This document shows positions 9,188 to 19,525 of a stretch of 64,000 nucleotides of DNA, piece after piece. Origin of the DNA: Thalassospira sp. (lineage in GTDB: Bacteria; Pseudomonadota; Alphaproteobacteria; Rhodospirillales; Thalassospiraceae); NCBI RefSeq assembly GCF_002709775.1, contig NZ_PAQR01000064.1:1-64000 (forward strand). The letters are read 5' to 3'. The notes under the pieces were generated by a model. It worked only from the letters and a program-made list of their open reading frames with translations. It was not told where the DNA came from and searched no databases. The translations under genes and the position numbers were made by a program. Each line of letters opens with the position of its first letter. The first letter of the stretch is position 1.

Positions 9188-9992
9188 GATGGCAAACATC
9201 ACGCCAAAACACTTCAACTGGCGCATGGAAGGCGACGTTGCGGTCATTTCCCTTGATCGTCCTGATCGCAAGAACCCGCTAACTTTTGATAGCTATGCCG
9301 AGCTTCGCGATACCTTCCGCGATCTGGTTTATGCCGATGACGTCAAGGCGGTTGTGTTTGGGTCGAACGGGGGCAATTTCTGCTCTGGCGGGGATGTGCA
9401 TGACATTATCGGTCCGTTGATCGACAAGGACATGAAAGGCCTTCTGGAATTCACCCGCATGACCGGTGATCTGGTCAAGGCCATTATTGGCTGTGGCAAG
9501 CCGGTGATTGCCGCGGTTGACGGCGTTTGTGTGGGGGCCGGGGCCATCATTGCCATGGCATCTGATCTGCGCCTGGCGACTGCGGCATCGAAAACCGCAT
9601 TCCTGTTTACCCGTGTTGGCCTTGCCGGATGTGACATGGGGGCATGCGCCATCCTGCCGCGTATCATTGGTCAGGGCCGGGCGGCAGAGCTTCTTTATAC
9701 CGGACGATCCATGTCGGCCGAGGAAGGCGAACGGTGGGGCTTTTACAACCGTCTTGTCGAAGCAGATGTTCTTGAGGCCGAGGCAATCGAGCTGGCAACG
9801 CGCATTTCCAAGGGCCCGAATTTCGGTCACATGATGACCAAAACCATGCTGGCCCAGGAGTGGAACATGTCCATCGAACAGGCGATTGAGTCCGAAGCCC
9901 AGGCGCAGGCGATCTGCATGCAGACCGAGGATTTCAATCGCGCCTACAAGGCATTCGTTGCCAAGGAAAAACCGGTGTTCGAGGGCGACTGA
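9180..9992 (+). CDS. Enoyl-CoA hydratase/isomerase-family (crotonase) protein
   Basis: A 270-residue crotonase-fold protein. The oxyanion-hole segments GNFCSGGDV (residues 66-74) and GVCVGAGAI (115-123) are visible. The first hydratase glutamate is replaced by small residues (GAGAI), and the second region reads VGLAGCDMG with Asp152. It is therefore probably not a classical hydratase; a ring-opening hydrolase, isomerase or lyase on an alicyclic CoA ester is possible. It is translationally coupled with the MarR gene before it and the acyl-CoA dehydrogenase after it (TGATG). Confidence 0.8.
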   Translation: MTKMANITPKHFNWRMEGDVAVISLDRPDRKNPLTFDSYAELRDTFRDLVYADDVKAVVFGSNGGNFCSGGDVHDIIGPLIDKDMKGLLEFTRMTGDLVKAIIGCGKPVIAAVDGVCVGAGAIIAMASDLRLATAASKTAFLFTRVGLAGCDMGACAILPRIIGQGRAAELLYTGRSMSAEEGERWGFYNRLVEADVLEAEAIELATRISKGPNFGHMMTKTMLAQEWNMSIEQAIESEAQAQAICMQTEDFNRAYKAFVAKEKPVFEGD

Positions 9993-11143
9993 TGGCAGAT
10001 AAGACCTATCTTGATTGGCCATTCTTCGAAGACCGCCATCGTGAATTGGCGGCAAAGCTTGATGACTGGGCTGTGTCCAACATCAAGGGCATCAATCACG
10101 AAGATGTCGATGCTGCCTGCCGTGATCTTGTGGCGCGTCTCGCAAGAGGCAACTGGCTGCGCCATGCCGCTATTGATCCTGATGATGCAGGATCAAAGCT
10201 TGATGTCAGATCGCTTTGCCTGATCCGCGAAACACTGGCGCGGTATGACGGGCTTGCTGATTTTTCCTTTGCGATGCAGGGGTTGGGGAGTGGCGCAATC
10301 TCCTTGTTCGGAACCAAAGACCAGAAAGATAGCTGGTTGCCAAAAGTGCGTTCCGGCAAGGCGATTGCGGCCTTTGCCCTGACCGAACCGCAATCGGGGT
10401 CGGATGTTGCGAATATCGCGCTTGAGGCAAAGCGCGATGGCGATGACTTTATCCTGAATGGCGAGAAGACCTGGATTTCGAACGGCGGGATTGCCGATTT
10501 CTATTGCCTGTTTGCCCGTACGGGTGAGGCCTCCGGTGCCAAGGGGCTGTCGGCCTTTGTCGTGCCGGCTGGCATTCCGGGGTTTGAAATCGCCGAACGT
10601 CTGCACACCATTGCCCCGCATCCGTTGGCGCGTTTGAAGTTTACCGATTGTCGCATTCCGGCATCCGCCCTGATGGGCTATGGGGGTGACGGGTTTAAGA
10701 TCGCGATGTCGGTTTTGGATGTTTTCCGATCCACCGTGGCCGCTGCCGCCCTTGGTTTTGCCAGACGTGCGCTTGATGAAACCATCACGCGTGTTCAGGA
10801 ACGCGAACTGTTTGGCGCGCCGCTGTTTGATTTGCAGATGGTGCAGGGGCATGTGGCGGACATGGCGCTTGATATCGATGCCTCGGCCCTTCTGGTGTAT
10901 CGCGCCGCTTGGCTTAAGGACAGTGGGGCACCGCGCGTGAGTCGCGAAGCGGCGATGGCCAAACTTTATTCAACCGATCATGCACAAACCGTCATTGATA
11001 AGGCGGTGCAAATTCATGGCGGCGATGGTGTGCGCAGCGGGCACATCGTTGAAACGCTTTACCGGGAAATCCGCGCCCTTCGTATTTATGAAGGCGCATC
11101 CGACGTCCAGAAAATAATCATCGCACGGCAAACGCTGGCGTAA
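9992..11143 (+). CDS. Acyl-CoA dehydrogenase
   Basis: A 383-residue flavoprotein with the FAD-binding segments [12 protein letters not shown] and TWISNGG, and the C-terminal catalytic base Glu367 in YEGASDVQ. It introduces a double bond into a saturated acyl-CoA with electrons passing to ETF. In this operon it probably acts on the alicyclic or opened product of 2-aminobenzoyl-CoA. The start overlaps the preceding stop codon and the CoA ligase follows after 25 bases. Confidence 0.85.
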   Translation: MADKTYLDWPFFEDRHRELAAKLDDWAVSNIKGINHEDVDAACRDLVARLARGNWLRHAAIDPDDAGSKLDVRSLCLIRETLARYDGLADFSFAMQGLGSGAISLFGTKDQKDSWLPKVRSGKAIAAFALTEPQSGSDVANIALEAKRDGDDFILNGEKTWISNGGIADFYCLFARTGEASGAKGLSAFVVPAGIPGFEIAERLHTIAPHPLARLKFTDCRIPASALMGYGGDGFKIAMSVLDVFRSTVAAAALGFARRALDETITRVQERELFGAPLFDLQMVQGHVADMALDIDASALLVYRAAWLKDSGAPRVSREAAMAKLYSTDHAQTVIDKAVQIHGGDGVRSGHIVETLYREIRALRIYEGASDVQKIIIARQTLA

Positions 11144-11168
11144 TAATGACTGTATCAGGGACTTCACA

Positions 11169-12794
11169 ATGCTCGGACCAACCGCACATACCGATAGCTT
11201 CACGCGGGACAAATTGCCCCCGTTTGCAGAATGGCCAGATATCAATCTGGATGGGTTTGACTATCCCGAATATCTGAATGCCGGGGTCGAACTGACCGAC
11301 AAGATGGTCGAACAGGGATTTGGCGATAACACGGCCCTGATCGGCAATGGCCGCCAGCGTACCTATAAGGAACTGGCCGACTGGACCAACCGCATCGCCC
11401 ATGCACTGGTCGAGGATTACGGCGTTAAGCCGGGTAACCGCATTCTGATCCGTTCGGCCAATAACCCGGCGATGGTGGCCTGCTGGCTGGCGGCGACCAA
11501 GGCCGGTGCGGTTGTGGTCAATACCATGCCGATGCTGCGCGCGGGTGAGTTAGGGCAGATCGTTGACAAGGCCGAAATAGAATTTGCCCTGTGTGACACG
11601 CGGCTGATGGATGAGTTGGTGGCATGTGCCAAGGACAGCATGTTCCTTAAAAATGTGATCGGTTTTGACGGCACCGCCAATCATGATGCGGAACTGGATC
11701 GCATTGCGCTGACCAAATCGGTCAAGTTCGATGCGGTCAAGACCGGGCGTGATGATGTTGCCCTGCTTGGCTTTACGTCTGGCACCACGGGAAGCCCTAA
11801 GGCCACCATGCATTTCCACCGGGATCTTTTGATCATCGCCGATGGCTATGCCAAGGAAGTGCTGAATGTGACGCCCGATGACGTGTTTGTCGGATCACCG
11901 CCGCTTGCCTTTACCTTTGGTCTTGGCGGGCTTGCGATCTTCCCGCTGCGTTTCGGGGCGACGGCGACTTTGCTTGAAAAGGCATCGCCGCCCAACATGA
12001 TCGAAATCATCGAAACCTATAAGGCGACCGTCTGCTTTACTGCACCGACCGCCTATCGTGTGATGTTGTCCGCGATGGACGAAGGTGCTGATCTTTCATC
12101 GCTCCGCGCAGCTGTATCGGCCGGGGAAACCCTGCCTGCGCCGGTCTATGAAGCCTGGATGGAAAAAACCGGCAAGCCGATGCTTGATGGTATTGGCGCG
12201 ACCGAGATGCTTCATATCTTTATCTCCAACCGTTTTGGCGATAGCCACCCGGCCTGCACGGGCCGCCCGGTCACCGGATATGAAGCAAAGATCGTCGATG
12301 ACAAGATGAACGAGGTGCCGGTTGGAACCGTTGGCAGGCTTGCGGTGCGTGGCCCGACTGGCTGCCGGTATCTGGATGATGTCCGCCAGCATGTTTATGT
12401 CCGCGATGGTTGGAACCTGACGGGTGATGCGTTCTATGTCGATGAAGACGGCTACTATCACTTTGCCGCGCGCAATGACGATATGATCGTCTCATCGGGC
12501 TATAACATCGCCGGGCCTGAGGTCGAGGCAGCCCTTCTTGCCCATGCGGCTGTTGCGGAATGTGCGGTTATTGGCGCGCCTGATGAAGACCGCGGCACGA
12601 TTGTTCAGGCCCATGTGGTTCTGGCGGCCGAATTCGACCCAACGCCCGAGATGGCCAAAGCCCTTCAGGATCATGTAAAAGCGACGATTGCGCCGTTTAA
12701 ATATCCGCGCTCCGTCGTATTTATCGAGGCTTTGCCAAAAACCGCGACTGGAAAAATCCAGCGCTTCAGACTGAAACAGGAAACGTCTGCATGA
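11169..12794 (+). CDS. 2-aminobenzoate-CoA ligase (benzoate-CoA ligase family)
   Basis: A 541-residue adenylate-forming enzyme with the phosphate-binding loop FTSGTTGSPK (202-211), GIGATEMLH and the C-terminal catalytic Lys529 in TATGKIQRF. It would activate anthranilate to 2-aminobenzoyl-CoA with ATP and CoA, giving the substrate of the operon's first enzyme. The placement directly upstream of kynureninase (four-base overlap) strongly favours anthranilate over other benzoates. The family also includes benzoate- and salicylate-CoA ligases, so exact specificity is inferred. Confidence 0.85.
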   Translation: MLGPTAHTDSFTRDKLPPFAEWPDINLDGFDYPEYLNAGVELTDKMVEQGFGDNTALIGNGRQRTYKELADWTNRIAHALVEDYGVKPGNRILIRSANNPAMVACWLAATKAGAVVVNTMPMLRAGELGQIVDKAEIEFALCDTRLMDELVACAKDSMFLKNVIGFDGTANHDAELDRIALTKSVKFDAVKTGRDDVALLGFTSGTTGSPKATMHFHRDLLIIADGYAKEVLNVTPDDVFVGSPPLAFTFGLGGLAIFPLRFGATATLLEKASPPNMIEIIETYKATVCFTAPTAYRVMLSAMDEGADLSSLRAAVSAGETLPAPVYEAWMEKTGKPMLDGIGATEMLHIFISNRFGDSHPACTGRPVTGYEAKIVDDKMNEVPVGTVGRLAVRGPTGCRYLDDVRQHVYVRDGWNLTGDAFYVDEDGYYHFAARNDDMIVSSGYNIAGPEVEAALLAHAAVAECAVIGAPDEDRGTIVQAHVVLAAEFDPTPEMAKALQDHVKATIAPFKYPRSVVFIEALPKTATGKIQRFRLKQETSA

Positions 12795-13984
12795 CCGACT
12801 TTGTCGCCACCAAATCCCTGTTCCATATCCCGGAAGGTGTCATTTACCTTGATGGGAACTCGCTTGGCATGTTGCCGAAAACGGCCGCAAACCGTGCCAA
12901 GGAGATGATCGAACAGGAATGGGGGGAAATGCTGATCCGTGGCTGGAACGATGCCAAATGGATGGAGCAACCCGAGCGTGTCGGCAATCTTGTCGCGCGT
13001 TTGATTGGGGCGGCATCCGGGACTGTGGTGATGGGCGATACCCTGTCGATCAAGGTCTATCAGGCGCTGGCAAGCGCGCTTGAAATGCGCCCGGATCGCA
13101 AGGTGGTTGTTTCAGATAACGGTAACTTCCCGACCGATCTTTATATGGCCGACGGCCTGATCAAGTCGCTTGATCGTGGTCACGTGCTGAAAACACCCAA
13201 CCCCGAAGATGTCGAAAGCCTGATCAATGAAGATCTGGCAGTGTTGATGCTGACCCAGGTCGATTATCGCACCGGGCGCATGCATGACATGAAACGCATC
13301 ACGGATCTGGCCCATGCCGCCGGTGCGTTGGTGATCTGGGATCTCGCGCATTCCGCCGGGGCGGTGCCTGTTGATCTGGCGGGCTGCAATGCCGATTTCG
13401 CCGTCGGGTGCACCTATAAATATCTGAATGGTGGCCCGGGCGCGCCGGCCTTTATCTATGTCCGGCCCGATCATGCCAAGGTCGCCCGACCGGCACTTTC
13501 AGGCTGGCTTGGTCATGCCGCACCCTTTGCCTTTGATCCCGATTATACCCCGGCACCGGATGTGTCGCGCATGCGTGTCGGCACCCCGCCGGTCATCCAG
13601 ATGGCCGTGTTGGAAGAAGCCATGAAGGCCTGGGATGGTGTTGAGATGGCCGATATCCGCAAACGCAGCATCGAGCTGTGCGAACAGTTCATTGCCGGGG
13701 TTGAGGCAAGCTGTCCGATGCTGGAGCTGGCAAGCCCGCGCAATCCTGATGAACGTGGATCGCAGGTATCATTCAAGTTCGATCAGGGCTACGCCGTCAT
13801 GCAGGCCTTGATCGCGCGCGGTGTGATTGGTGATTTCCGCGCACCGGATGTCATCCGCTTTGGCTTTACCCCGCTTTACATCGACAACAATGATGTCGAC
13901 GGTGCGGTCAAAATCCTTGCTGAAATCATGGAAACCAAGGCTTGGGACAAGCCGGAATTCCACAAACGCAACGCGGTGACCTGA
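12791..13984 (+). CDS. kynU: Kynureninase
   Basis: A 397-residue PLP enzyme of fold type I. It has [10 protein letters not shown] near the start, [10 protein letters not shown] with the cofactor Asp, and [12 protein letters not shown] with Lys210 as the Schiff-base lysine. It cleaves kynurenine to anthranilate and alanine. Length and motifs match bacterial KynU. It overlaps the ligase gene by four bases and kynA follows after one base, so the three are co-translated. Confidence 0.95.
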   Translation: MTDFVATKSLFHIPEGVIYLDGNSLGMLPKTAANRAKEMIEQEWGEMLIRGWNDAKWMEQPERVGNLVARLIGAASGTVVMGDTLSIKVYQALASALEMRPDRKVVVSDNGNFPTDLYMADGLIKSLDRGHVLKTPNPEDVESLINEDLAVLMLTQVDYRTGRMHDMKRITDLAHAAGALVIWDLAHSAGAVPVDLAGCNADFAVGCTYKYLNGGPGAPAFIYVRPDHAKVARPALSGWLGHAAPFAFDPDYTPAPDVSRMRVGTPPVIQMAVLEEAMKAWDGVEMADIRKRSIELCEQFIAGVEASCPMLELASPRNPDERGSQVSFKFDQGYAVMQALIARGVIGDFRAPDVIRFGFTPLYIDNNDVDGAVKILAEIMETKAWDKPEFHKRNAVT

Positions 13985-13985
13985 G

Positions 13986-14831
13986 ATGGCAAAACCAACC
14001 ACGCCATATGATCCAAGCTCCGAGGGTGCACGCACGGATTTCTCTGATCAGATGTCCTATGGCGATTATCTGTCGCTTGATGCGATCCTGACCGCACAGC
14101 ACCCGCAATCCGATGCCCATGACGAAATGCTGTTCATCATTCAGCATCAAACGTCGGAGCTTTGGATGAAGCTTGCCATTCGTGAAATCACCGCCGCCCG
14201 TCAGGCGATCCATGGTGGTGATGTCCGCCCGGCATTCAAGATGCTGGCGCGTGTGTCGCGCATTTTCGAACAGCTGAATAATGCGTGGGATGTGCTGCGC
14301 ACCATGACGCCAAGTGACTACACAACGTTTCGCGATGCGCTTGGACCGTCTTCGGGCTTCCAGTCCTATCAGTATCGTCTGATCGAATTCATGCTGGGCA
14401 ATCGCAATCACGCCATGTTGCACCCGCACGCGCACCGTGAAGACATCACCGCGATGCTGAAGGCGGAACTGGAAACACCGAGCCTTTATGACGAAGCCTT
14501 GCGGTTGCTCAGTGCCGAGGGGATTGATGTGCCAGCAGAGGTTTTGGACCGAGATGTTTCGGCACCCTATACGCCCGATGATGCAGTCATTGCGGCCTGG
14601 CAAAAGGTTTACAGCGATCCGGGTAAATACTGGTCGCTTTATGAATTGGCGGAAAAGCTGGTCGATTTTGAAGACTATTTCCGGCGATGGCGCTTTAACC
14701 ATGTCACGACGGTCGAACGCGTGATCGGGTTCAAGCGTGGGACTGGCGGCACGGGAGGCGTCAGTTATCTGAAGAAAATGTTGGAAGTAGAACTGTTTCC
14801 GGAACTCTGGCGGGTAAGAACCGCGCTTTGA
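13986..14831 (+). CDS. kynA: Tryptophan 2,3-dioxygenase
   Basis: A 281-residue haem dioxygenase with [17 protein letters not shown] near residue 50, [15 protein letters not shown], and the conserved C-terminal KRGTGGTGG. It opens the indole ring of L-tryptophan to give N-formylkynurenine, the first step of the pathway whose later steps are encoded upstream. Full length for the bacterial family. It is the last enzyme gene before the transporter genes, from which it is separated by 137 bases with a hairpin. Confidence 0.95.
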   Translation: MAKPTTPYDPSSEGARTDFSDQMSYGDYLSLDAILTAQHPQSDAHDEMLFIIQHQTSELWMKLAIREITAARQAIHGGDVRPAFKMLARVSRIFEQLNNAWDVLRTMTPSDYTTFRDALGPSSGFQSYQYRLIEFMLGNRNHAMLHPHAHREDITAMLKAELETPSLYDEALRLLSAEGIDVPAEVLDRDVSAPYTPDDAVIAAWQKVYSDPGKYWSLYELAEKLVDFEDYFRRWRFNHVTTVERVIGFKRGTGGTGGVSYLKKMLEVELFPELWRVRTAL

Positions 14832-14891
14832 GGATGGACGGACCGGATGCAAATACTGCAAAATCAGGGGCAGGCATCAGGTTCACAAGAA

Positions 14892-14921
14892 CCGCGACGC
14901 ACAAAGACATAAATGTCGCGG
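14892..14921 (+). other. Hairpin between kynA and the transporter genes
   Basis: CCGCGAC and GTCGCGG are perfect inverted repeats around a 16-base loop, without a clear T run. It may stabilise a processed transcript end. The rest of the gap ends with the ACGGAGG ribosome-binding site of the next gene. Confidence 0.4.
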
Positions 14922-14968
14922 GATCAACGTGTTGCTAAACGAAAAATTGTATAAACACGGAGGCTTAA

Positions 14969-16108
14969 ATGAAGGGTATTAAGACAACCATCGCAGCAGC
15001 CGCTGCTTTGCTTGCTGCCGGTGCTGCGCAGGCGGAGCCGGTCAAGGTTGGTATGATCACCACGCTTTCTGGCGGTGGTGCAGGTCTTGGGATTGACGCA
15101 CGTGACGGCTTCATGCTTGCCGTCAAACAGGCAAATAATCCGGATCTCGAAGTCGTTATCGAGGATGATCAGCGCAAACCCGATATTGCGGTTCAGCTGG
15201 CCGATAAAATGATCCAGCAGGACAAGGTTGATGTTCTGACCGGTATCATCTGGTCGAACCTTGCTATGGCGGTTGTGCCGTCGGCGGTCGCACAGGACAA
15301 GTTCTATCTGTCGGTCAACGCTGCACCGTCGCAGCTTGCTGGCAAGGGCTGCAACCAGAACTATTTCAGCGTTTCCTATCAGAACGACAACCTGCATGAA
15401 GCAGCCGGTGGCTACGCATCGAGTGCCGGTTACAACAGCGCCTTCATCCTTGCTCCGAACTATCCGGCAGGCAAAGATTCCTTGTCGGGCTTCAAGCGAT
15501 TCTTCATGGGTGACATCACCGACGAAGTTTACACCAAGCTTGGCCAGACCGACTATGCAGCCGAAATCGCACAGATCCGTGCATCGGGTGCAGAAAGCGT
15601 CTTCTTCTTCCTGCCGGGCGGCATGGGTATTGCGTTCATGAAACAGTATGCCCAGTCCGGTGTTGATATTCCGCTGATCGGTCCGGCCTTCTCGATGGAT
15701 CAGGGCATTCTTGGTGCTGTTGGCGATGATGCGCTTGGCTTCAAGAACACCTCCAACTGGTCCAAAGACATCGACAACGCTACCAACAAGGCGTTCGTTG
15801 AAACCTTCCAGGCTGAATATGGTCGTCTGCCGTCGCTTTATGCGTCTTACGGCTTTGACACCGCGAACCTGCTGCTGTCGGCGATGGACAAGGCCAGCGT
15901 TTCGGATGCCGATGCATTCCGTGATGCGCTGCGTGCAGCTGACTTCAACTCGGTCCGTGGCAAATTCATCTTTGGCCCGAACCAGCATCCGATCCAGGAC
16001 ATCTATGTTCGTGAAGTCGTCAAAGAAGGTGACGTGCTGACCAACAAGATTATCGGTACGGCGCTGACGGATCACTCTGACGCCTATGCGTCGGAATGCT
16101 CGATGTAA
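14969..16108 (+). CDS. ABC transporter substrate-binding protein, LivJ/aromatic type
   Basis: A 379-residue periplasmic binding protein of the branched-chain amino acid/aromatic class (Peripla_BP_6). A Sec signal peptide covers residues 1-22, with likely cleavage AQA-EP. The mature start VKVGMITTLSGGGAGLGIDA is typical. An ACGGAGG site precedes ATG 14969. With the two permeases and two ATPases that follow it forms a complete importer. Its place in the kynurenine/anthranilate operon suggests an aromatic ligand such as anthranilate, kynurenine or tryptophan rather than leucine; this is inferred from context. Confidence 0.88.
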   Translation: MKGIKTTIAAAAALLAAGAAQAEPVKVGMITTLSGGGAGLGIDARDGFMLAVKQANNPDLEVVIEDDQRKPDIAVQLADKMIQQDKVDVLTGIIWSNLAMAVVPSAVAQDKFYLSVNAAPSQLAGKGCNQNYFSVSYQNDNLHEAAGGYASSAGYNSAFILAPNYPAGKDSLSGFKRFFMGDITDEVYTKLGQTDYAAEIAQIRASGAESVFFFLPGGMGIAFMKQYAQSGVDIPLIGPAFSMDQGILGAVGDDALGFKNTSNWSKDIDNATNKAFVETFQAEYGRLPSLYASYGFDTANLLLSAMDKASVSDADAFRDALRAADFNSVRGKFIFGPNQHPIQDIYVREVVKEGDVLTNKIIGTALTDHSDAYASECSM

Positions 16109-16129
16109 TTACGAGCTGACAAGAGGCCG

Positions 16130-16159
16130 GGGGCCGGTTTCGATTTTGTAGCTGGCCCC
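16130..16159 (+). other. Intra-operon hairpin after the binding-protein gene
   Basis: GGGGCC at 16130-16135 pairs with GGCCCC at 16154-16159 around an 18-base loop. There is no strong T run. Such a stem after a binding-protein gene often lowers expression of the downstream membrane genes or stabilises the upstream message. Confidence 0.4.
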
Positions 16160-16187
16160 TGACCACCTTGTGACGGAGTTTCCAATA

Positions 16188-17105
16188 ATGTTCTCTCTTT
16201 TTCTGGAGCAGCTGTTAAACGGCCTTCAGTCCGGTGTGATGCTGTTTTTGATGGCATCTGGGCTGACGCTTGTTTTCGGTGTGATGGGGCTGATTAACCT
16301 TGCCCATGGCTCGCTCTATATGGTCGGTGCGTTTGCCTGTGCGGCTGTGGCTGCATGGACCGGTTCTTTCTGGCTGGGGCTTGTTGCCAGTCTGATGGCG
16401 GCTGCCATCGCCGGTGCGCTGGTCGAAATGTTGATTATTCGCCGTCTTTATAACCGCGATCACCTTGATCAGGTTCTGGCGACTTTTGCACTTATTTTGA
16501 TTTTTTCCGAAGGCACCCGCTGGATTTTCGGATCCTTTCCACTATTCCTCAGCGTGCCTGATTTCCTGACCGGCACGGTGGTTCTGGGTGGATCATTTGA
16601 ATATCCGCTGTTCCGTCTTGCCATCATTATTGCCGGTCTTGCGGTGGCTGTTGGCCTGTTCCTGCTGATTGGCAAAACCCGCCTTGGCATCCGCATTCGC
16701 GCGGGCGAAGCCGACCGTGGCATGATCGCAGCCCTTGGGGTTGATATTGACCGTCTTTATACGGTGGTCTTTGCCCTTGGCGCGGCACTCGCCGGGCTGG
16801 CCGGTGCCTTTGTCGGCACGACCCAGTCAGTACAGGTTGGTATGGGTGAGCCGGTTTTGATCTTGGCCTTTGTCGTGATTGTCATTGGCGGGATCGGATC
16901 GATCAAGGGGGCACTGGTTGGCTCCTTGCTGGTTGGCTTTACCGATACGATGGGGCGTTTCCTTTTGCCGCACCTGTTTGCGACCTTCCTTGATCCGTCA
17001 AGTGCCACGGCGATTGGCTCCGCACTGGCATCCATGTTGATTTATATCGTGATGGCGTTGGTTCTGTTCCTGCGTCCAAGCGGTCTGTTCGGGACGGCTG
17101 CCTGA
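16188..17105 (+). CDS. ABC transporter permease, LivH type
   Basis: A 305-residue membrane permease of the LivH class with about eight hydrophobic segments, LINLAHGSLYMVGAF near the start and the coupling-helix region GIRIRAGEADRGMIAALGVD. ATG 16188 is chosen because GGAG lies nine bases upstream and the preceding six codons are atypical. Its stop overlaps the start of the LivM-type gene. It would form half of the membrane channel for the aromatic importer. Confidence 0.88.
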   Translation: MFSLFLEQLLNGLQSGVMLFLMASGLTLVFGVMGLINLAHGSLYMVGAFACAAVAAWTGSFWLGLVASLMAAAIAGALVEMLIIRRLYNRDHLDQVLATFALILIFSEGTRWIFGSFPLFLSVPDFLTGTVVLGGSFEYPLFRLAIIIAGLAVAVGLFLLIGKTRLGIRIRAGEADRGMIAALGVDIDRLYTVVFALGAALAGLAGAFVGTTQSVQVGMGEPVLILAFVVIVIGGIGSIKGALVGSLLVGFTDTMGRFLLPHLFATFLDPSSATAIGSALASMLIYIVMALVLFLRPSGLFGTAA

Positions 17106-18091
17106 TGACCATGAACCGCGAAACCCTTATCAATTCCATTCTTGCCATCGCGCTGGTCGCTGTACCGCTGATCGCACTTGGCATGGATGAACCATTTATC
17201 ATCACCCTTGCCACCAAGGTCGCGATCTTTGCCATGGCCGGGGTCGGGCTTAACCTTGTGCTTGGCTATGGCGGGCTTGTCTCGTTCGGTCATGCGGCGT
17301 TCTTTGGCATTGGTGGTTATGCTGCGGGTATCCTTGCCAGCCATGCGCTGAACTACGAGCCGATCATGGAAAGCCCTTTTCTGATCGAAGGCACGACCCA
17401 GATGATCATTATCTGGATTGTCGCCCTGATCGTGTCGGCACTGGTTGCGCTTGTGATTGGTGCGATCACGCTTCGCACAAGCGGGGTCTATTTCATCATG
17501 ATCACGCTGGCCTTCGCGCAGATGATCTATTACTTCGCGATTTCCTGGCCGGCCTATGGCGGCGAAGACGGGTTGTCGATCTATGTGCGCAACGGCTTCC
17601 CGGGGCTTAATACCCTGGATCCGATCAGTTTCTTTGCGCTTTGTGCCGTGATGCTGGCGATTGCGATGGCGTTTTCCGCTGTTCTGATCCGCTCGCGCTT
17701 TGGTCTTGCGCTTCAGGGCGCACGTCAGAACCCGCAACGTATGACGGCGGTCGGTATTGCGCCGTTCCGCATTCGTCTGGTCGCCTTTGTGGTGTCGGCC
17801 ATGATCACGGCCCTTGCTGGCGCGCTTTATGCCGATCTCAACCGTTTTGTCAGCCCGACCATGCTGTCCTGGCACATGTCGGGTGAAATCATGGTGTTTG
17901 TCATTCTGGGCGGGGTCGGGCGTTTGTTCGGTCCGCTTGCCGGTGCAGCCCTTTACATCATTCTGGAACATCTTCTGGGTGGTGTTTGGGAATTCTGGCA
18001 ATTGCCGCTGGGCGTTCTGTTGTTGCTGGTCGTGCTGTTTGCACGCGGTGGTCTTGTCGGTGTTCTGGCGGGGGAGCGTAAACATGTCTGA
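17105..18091 (+). CDS. ABC transporter permease, LivM type
   Basis: A 328-residue permease of the LivM class. It has GVGLNLVLGYGGLVSFGHAA, typical of LivM, and the coupling segment RQNPQRMTAVGIAPFRIRL. About nine hydrophobic stretches. It overlaps the LivH-type gene at its start and the ATPase gene by eight bases at its end. Second half of the membrane channel. Confidence 0.88.
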   Translation: MTMNRETLINSILAIALVAVPLIALGMDEPFIITLATKVAIFAMAGVGLNLVLGYGGLVSFGHAAFFGIGGYAAGILASHALNYEPIMESPFLIEGTTQMIIIWIVALIVSALVALVIGAITLRTSGVYFIMITLAFAQMIYYFAISWPAYGGEDGLSIYVRNGFPGLNTLDPISFFALCAVMLAIAMAFSAVLIRSRFGLALQGARQNPQRMTAVGIAPFRIRLVAFVVSAMITALAGALYADLNRFVSPTMLSWHMSGEIMVFVILGGVGRLFGPLAGAALYIILEHLLGGVWEFWQLPLGVLLLLVVLFARGGLVGVLAGERKHV

Positions 18092-18833
18092 TGCCATTCT
18101 TTCGCTTTCCAATGTCACCAAGCAGTTCGGATCGCTTCTGGCCAGTGATAGCGTCACGCTCGATCTGCGTCCGGGTGAAATTCACGCCCTGATCGGGCCG
18201 AACGGGGCGGGAAAATCCACCCTGATCAAACAGATCGCGGGCGAGATCAAATCTGACAGTGGCGATATCCATTTCAACGGTCAGAACATCAACGAGTTTG
18301 ATGCGGTTGCACGGTCACGCATGGGGCTGGCCCGGACATTTCAGGTGTCATCCCTGATGCCGGAATTCTCGGTCCTGCAAAATGTCATGCTGGCGCGTCA
18401 GTCGGTTAGCGGCAAGGTGTTCCGGTTCTTTAAACCGGTGCTGAGTGACAAGTCGCTGGTGGATCCCGCCATGGCCCAGCTTGAACGGGTCGGGTTGGCG
18501 GACCGGGCGCAAATGCGTGCTGCCGACATTTCGCACGGCGAACGCCGCCAGCTTGAAATGGCGGTCGCGTTGGCACTCGAGCCCAAGGCATTTCTGCTTG
18601 ATGAACCGATGGCTGGCATGGGGCCGGAAGGTTCCAAACGTCTGACCGGGTTCCTTGATGGTTTGCGCGGACAGGCCCCGATCCTTTTGGTCGAACATGA
18701 CATGGATGCGGTCTTTGCACTCGCCGACCGGATTTCGGTTCTGGTTTATGGCCGGATCATAGCCACCGGAACGGTGGATGAAATTCGCGGCAATGATGAT
18801 GTCAAACGTGCCTATCTCGGGGAGGACGCCTGA
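18084..18833 (+). CDS. ABC transporter ATP-binding protein, LivG type
   Basis: A 249-residue ATPase with Walker A GPNGAGKST (about residues 35-43), signature region ISHGERRQLEMA and Walker B AFLLDEPMAGM. The MGLARTFQ segment is typical of LivG. ATG 18084 follows GGGGGAG within the end of the LivM-type gene; longer readings upstream are out of context. Energises the aromatic/branched-chain importer. Confidence 0.88.
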   Translation: MSDAILSLSNVTKQFGSLLASDSVTLDLRPGEIHALIGPNGAGKSTLIKQIAGEIKSDSGDIHFNGQNINEFDAVARSRMGLARTFQVSSLMPEFSVLQNVMLARQSVSGKVFRFFKPVLSDKSLVDPAMAQLERVGLADRAQMRAADISHGERRQLEMAVALALEPKAFLLDEPMAGMGPEGSKRLTGFLDGLRGQAPILLVEHDMDAVFALADRISVLVYGRIIATGTVDEIRGNDDVKRAYLGEDA

Positions 18834-18834
18834 T

Positions 18835-19524
18835 ATGACTGCACTTCTCGAACTTAGTGGCGTTACCGCGTTTTATGGCGCGTCGCAGGCCCTGTTTGGC
18901 ATTGATTTGTCCTTGAATGAGGGCGAGGCGGTTGCACTCATGGGCCGTAATGGCATGGGCAAAACCACCACGATCAAGACCATCTGTCGCATGATGGAAC
19001 ATCGTGATGGGTCGATCCGCTTTGCCGGACAGGATCTGGCAAAAATGCCATCACACAAGGCTGCCCGCCTTGGCCTTGGTCTGGTGCCAGAAGGGCGCCG
19101 GTGCTTTGCCCAGCTTAGCGTGACAGAAAACCTGATTGCTGCAGCCCGTCCGGGCGAGTGGGACTTTGATCGCGTTGCCGGTCTTTTCCCGCGCCTGGCC
19201 GAACGGCGCGATCAAAAGGCATCCACGCTTTCAGGCGGGGAACAGCAGATGCTGGCCATCGGTCGGGCTCTTATGACCAATCCTCGTTTGCTGATCCTTG
19301 ATGAAGCGACCGAGGGATTGGCGCCGGTTGTGCGTCAGGAAATCTGGGCTGCGATCAATCAGCTGAAACAATCGGGGCTGACGATCCTTGTAGTCGACAA
19401 ATCGCTTAAGGAACTCTCGGGTGTGGCGGATCGCTATGTGATTGTCGAAAAGGGCATTACGGCCTGGACAGGCGCGGTCAATGAGCTGACCGACGATCTT
19501 GCTGATCGATATCTGGGGGTCTGA
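18835..19524 (+). CDS. ABC transporter ATP-binding protein, LivF type
   Basis: A 229-residue ATPase with Walker A GRNGMGKTT, the LivF-type GLVPEGRRCFAQLSV segment, signature LSGGEQQML and Walker B LLILDEATEGLAP. ATG 18835 lies one base after the previous stop with GGGGAGG upstream. Completes the five-gene importer. Confidence 0.88.
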   Translation: MTALLELSGVTAFYGASQALFGIDLSLNEGEAVALMGRNGMGKTTTIKTICRMMEHRDGSIRFAGQDLAKMPSHKAARLGLGLVPEGRRCFAQLSVTENLIAAARPGEWDFDRVAGLFPRLAERRDQKASTLSGGEQQMLAIGRALMTNPRLLILDEATEGLAPVVRQEIWAAINQLKQSGLTILVVDKSLKELSGVADRYVIVEKGITAWTGAVNELTDDLADRYLGV

Positions 19525-19525
19525 C

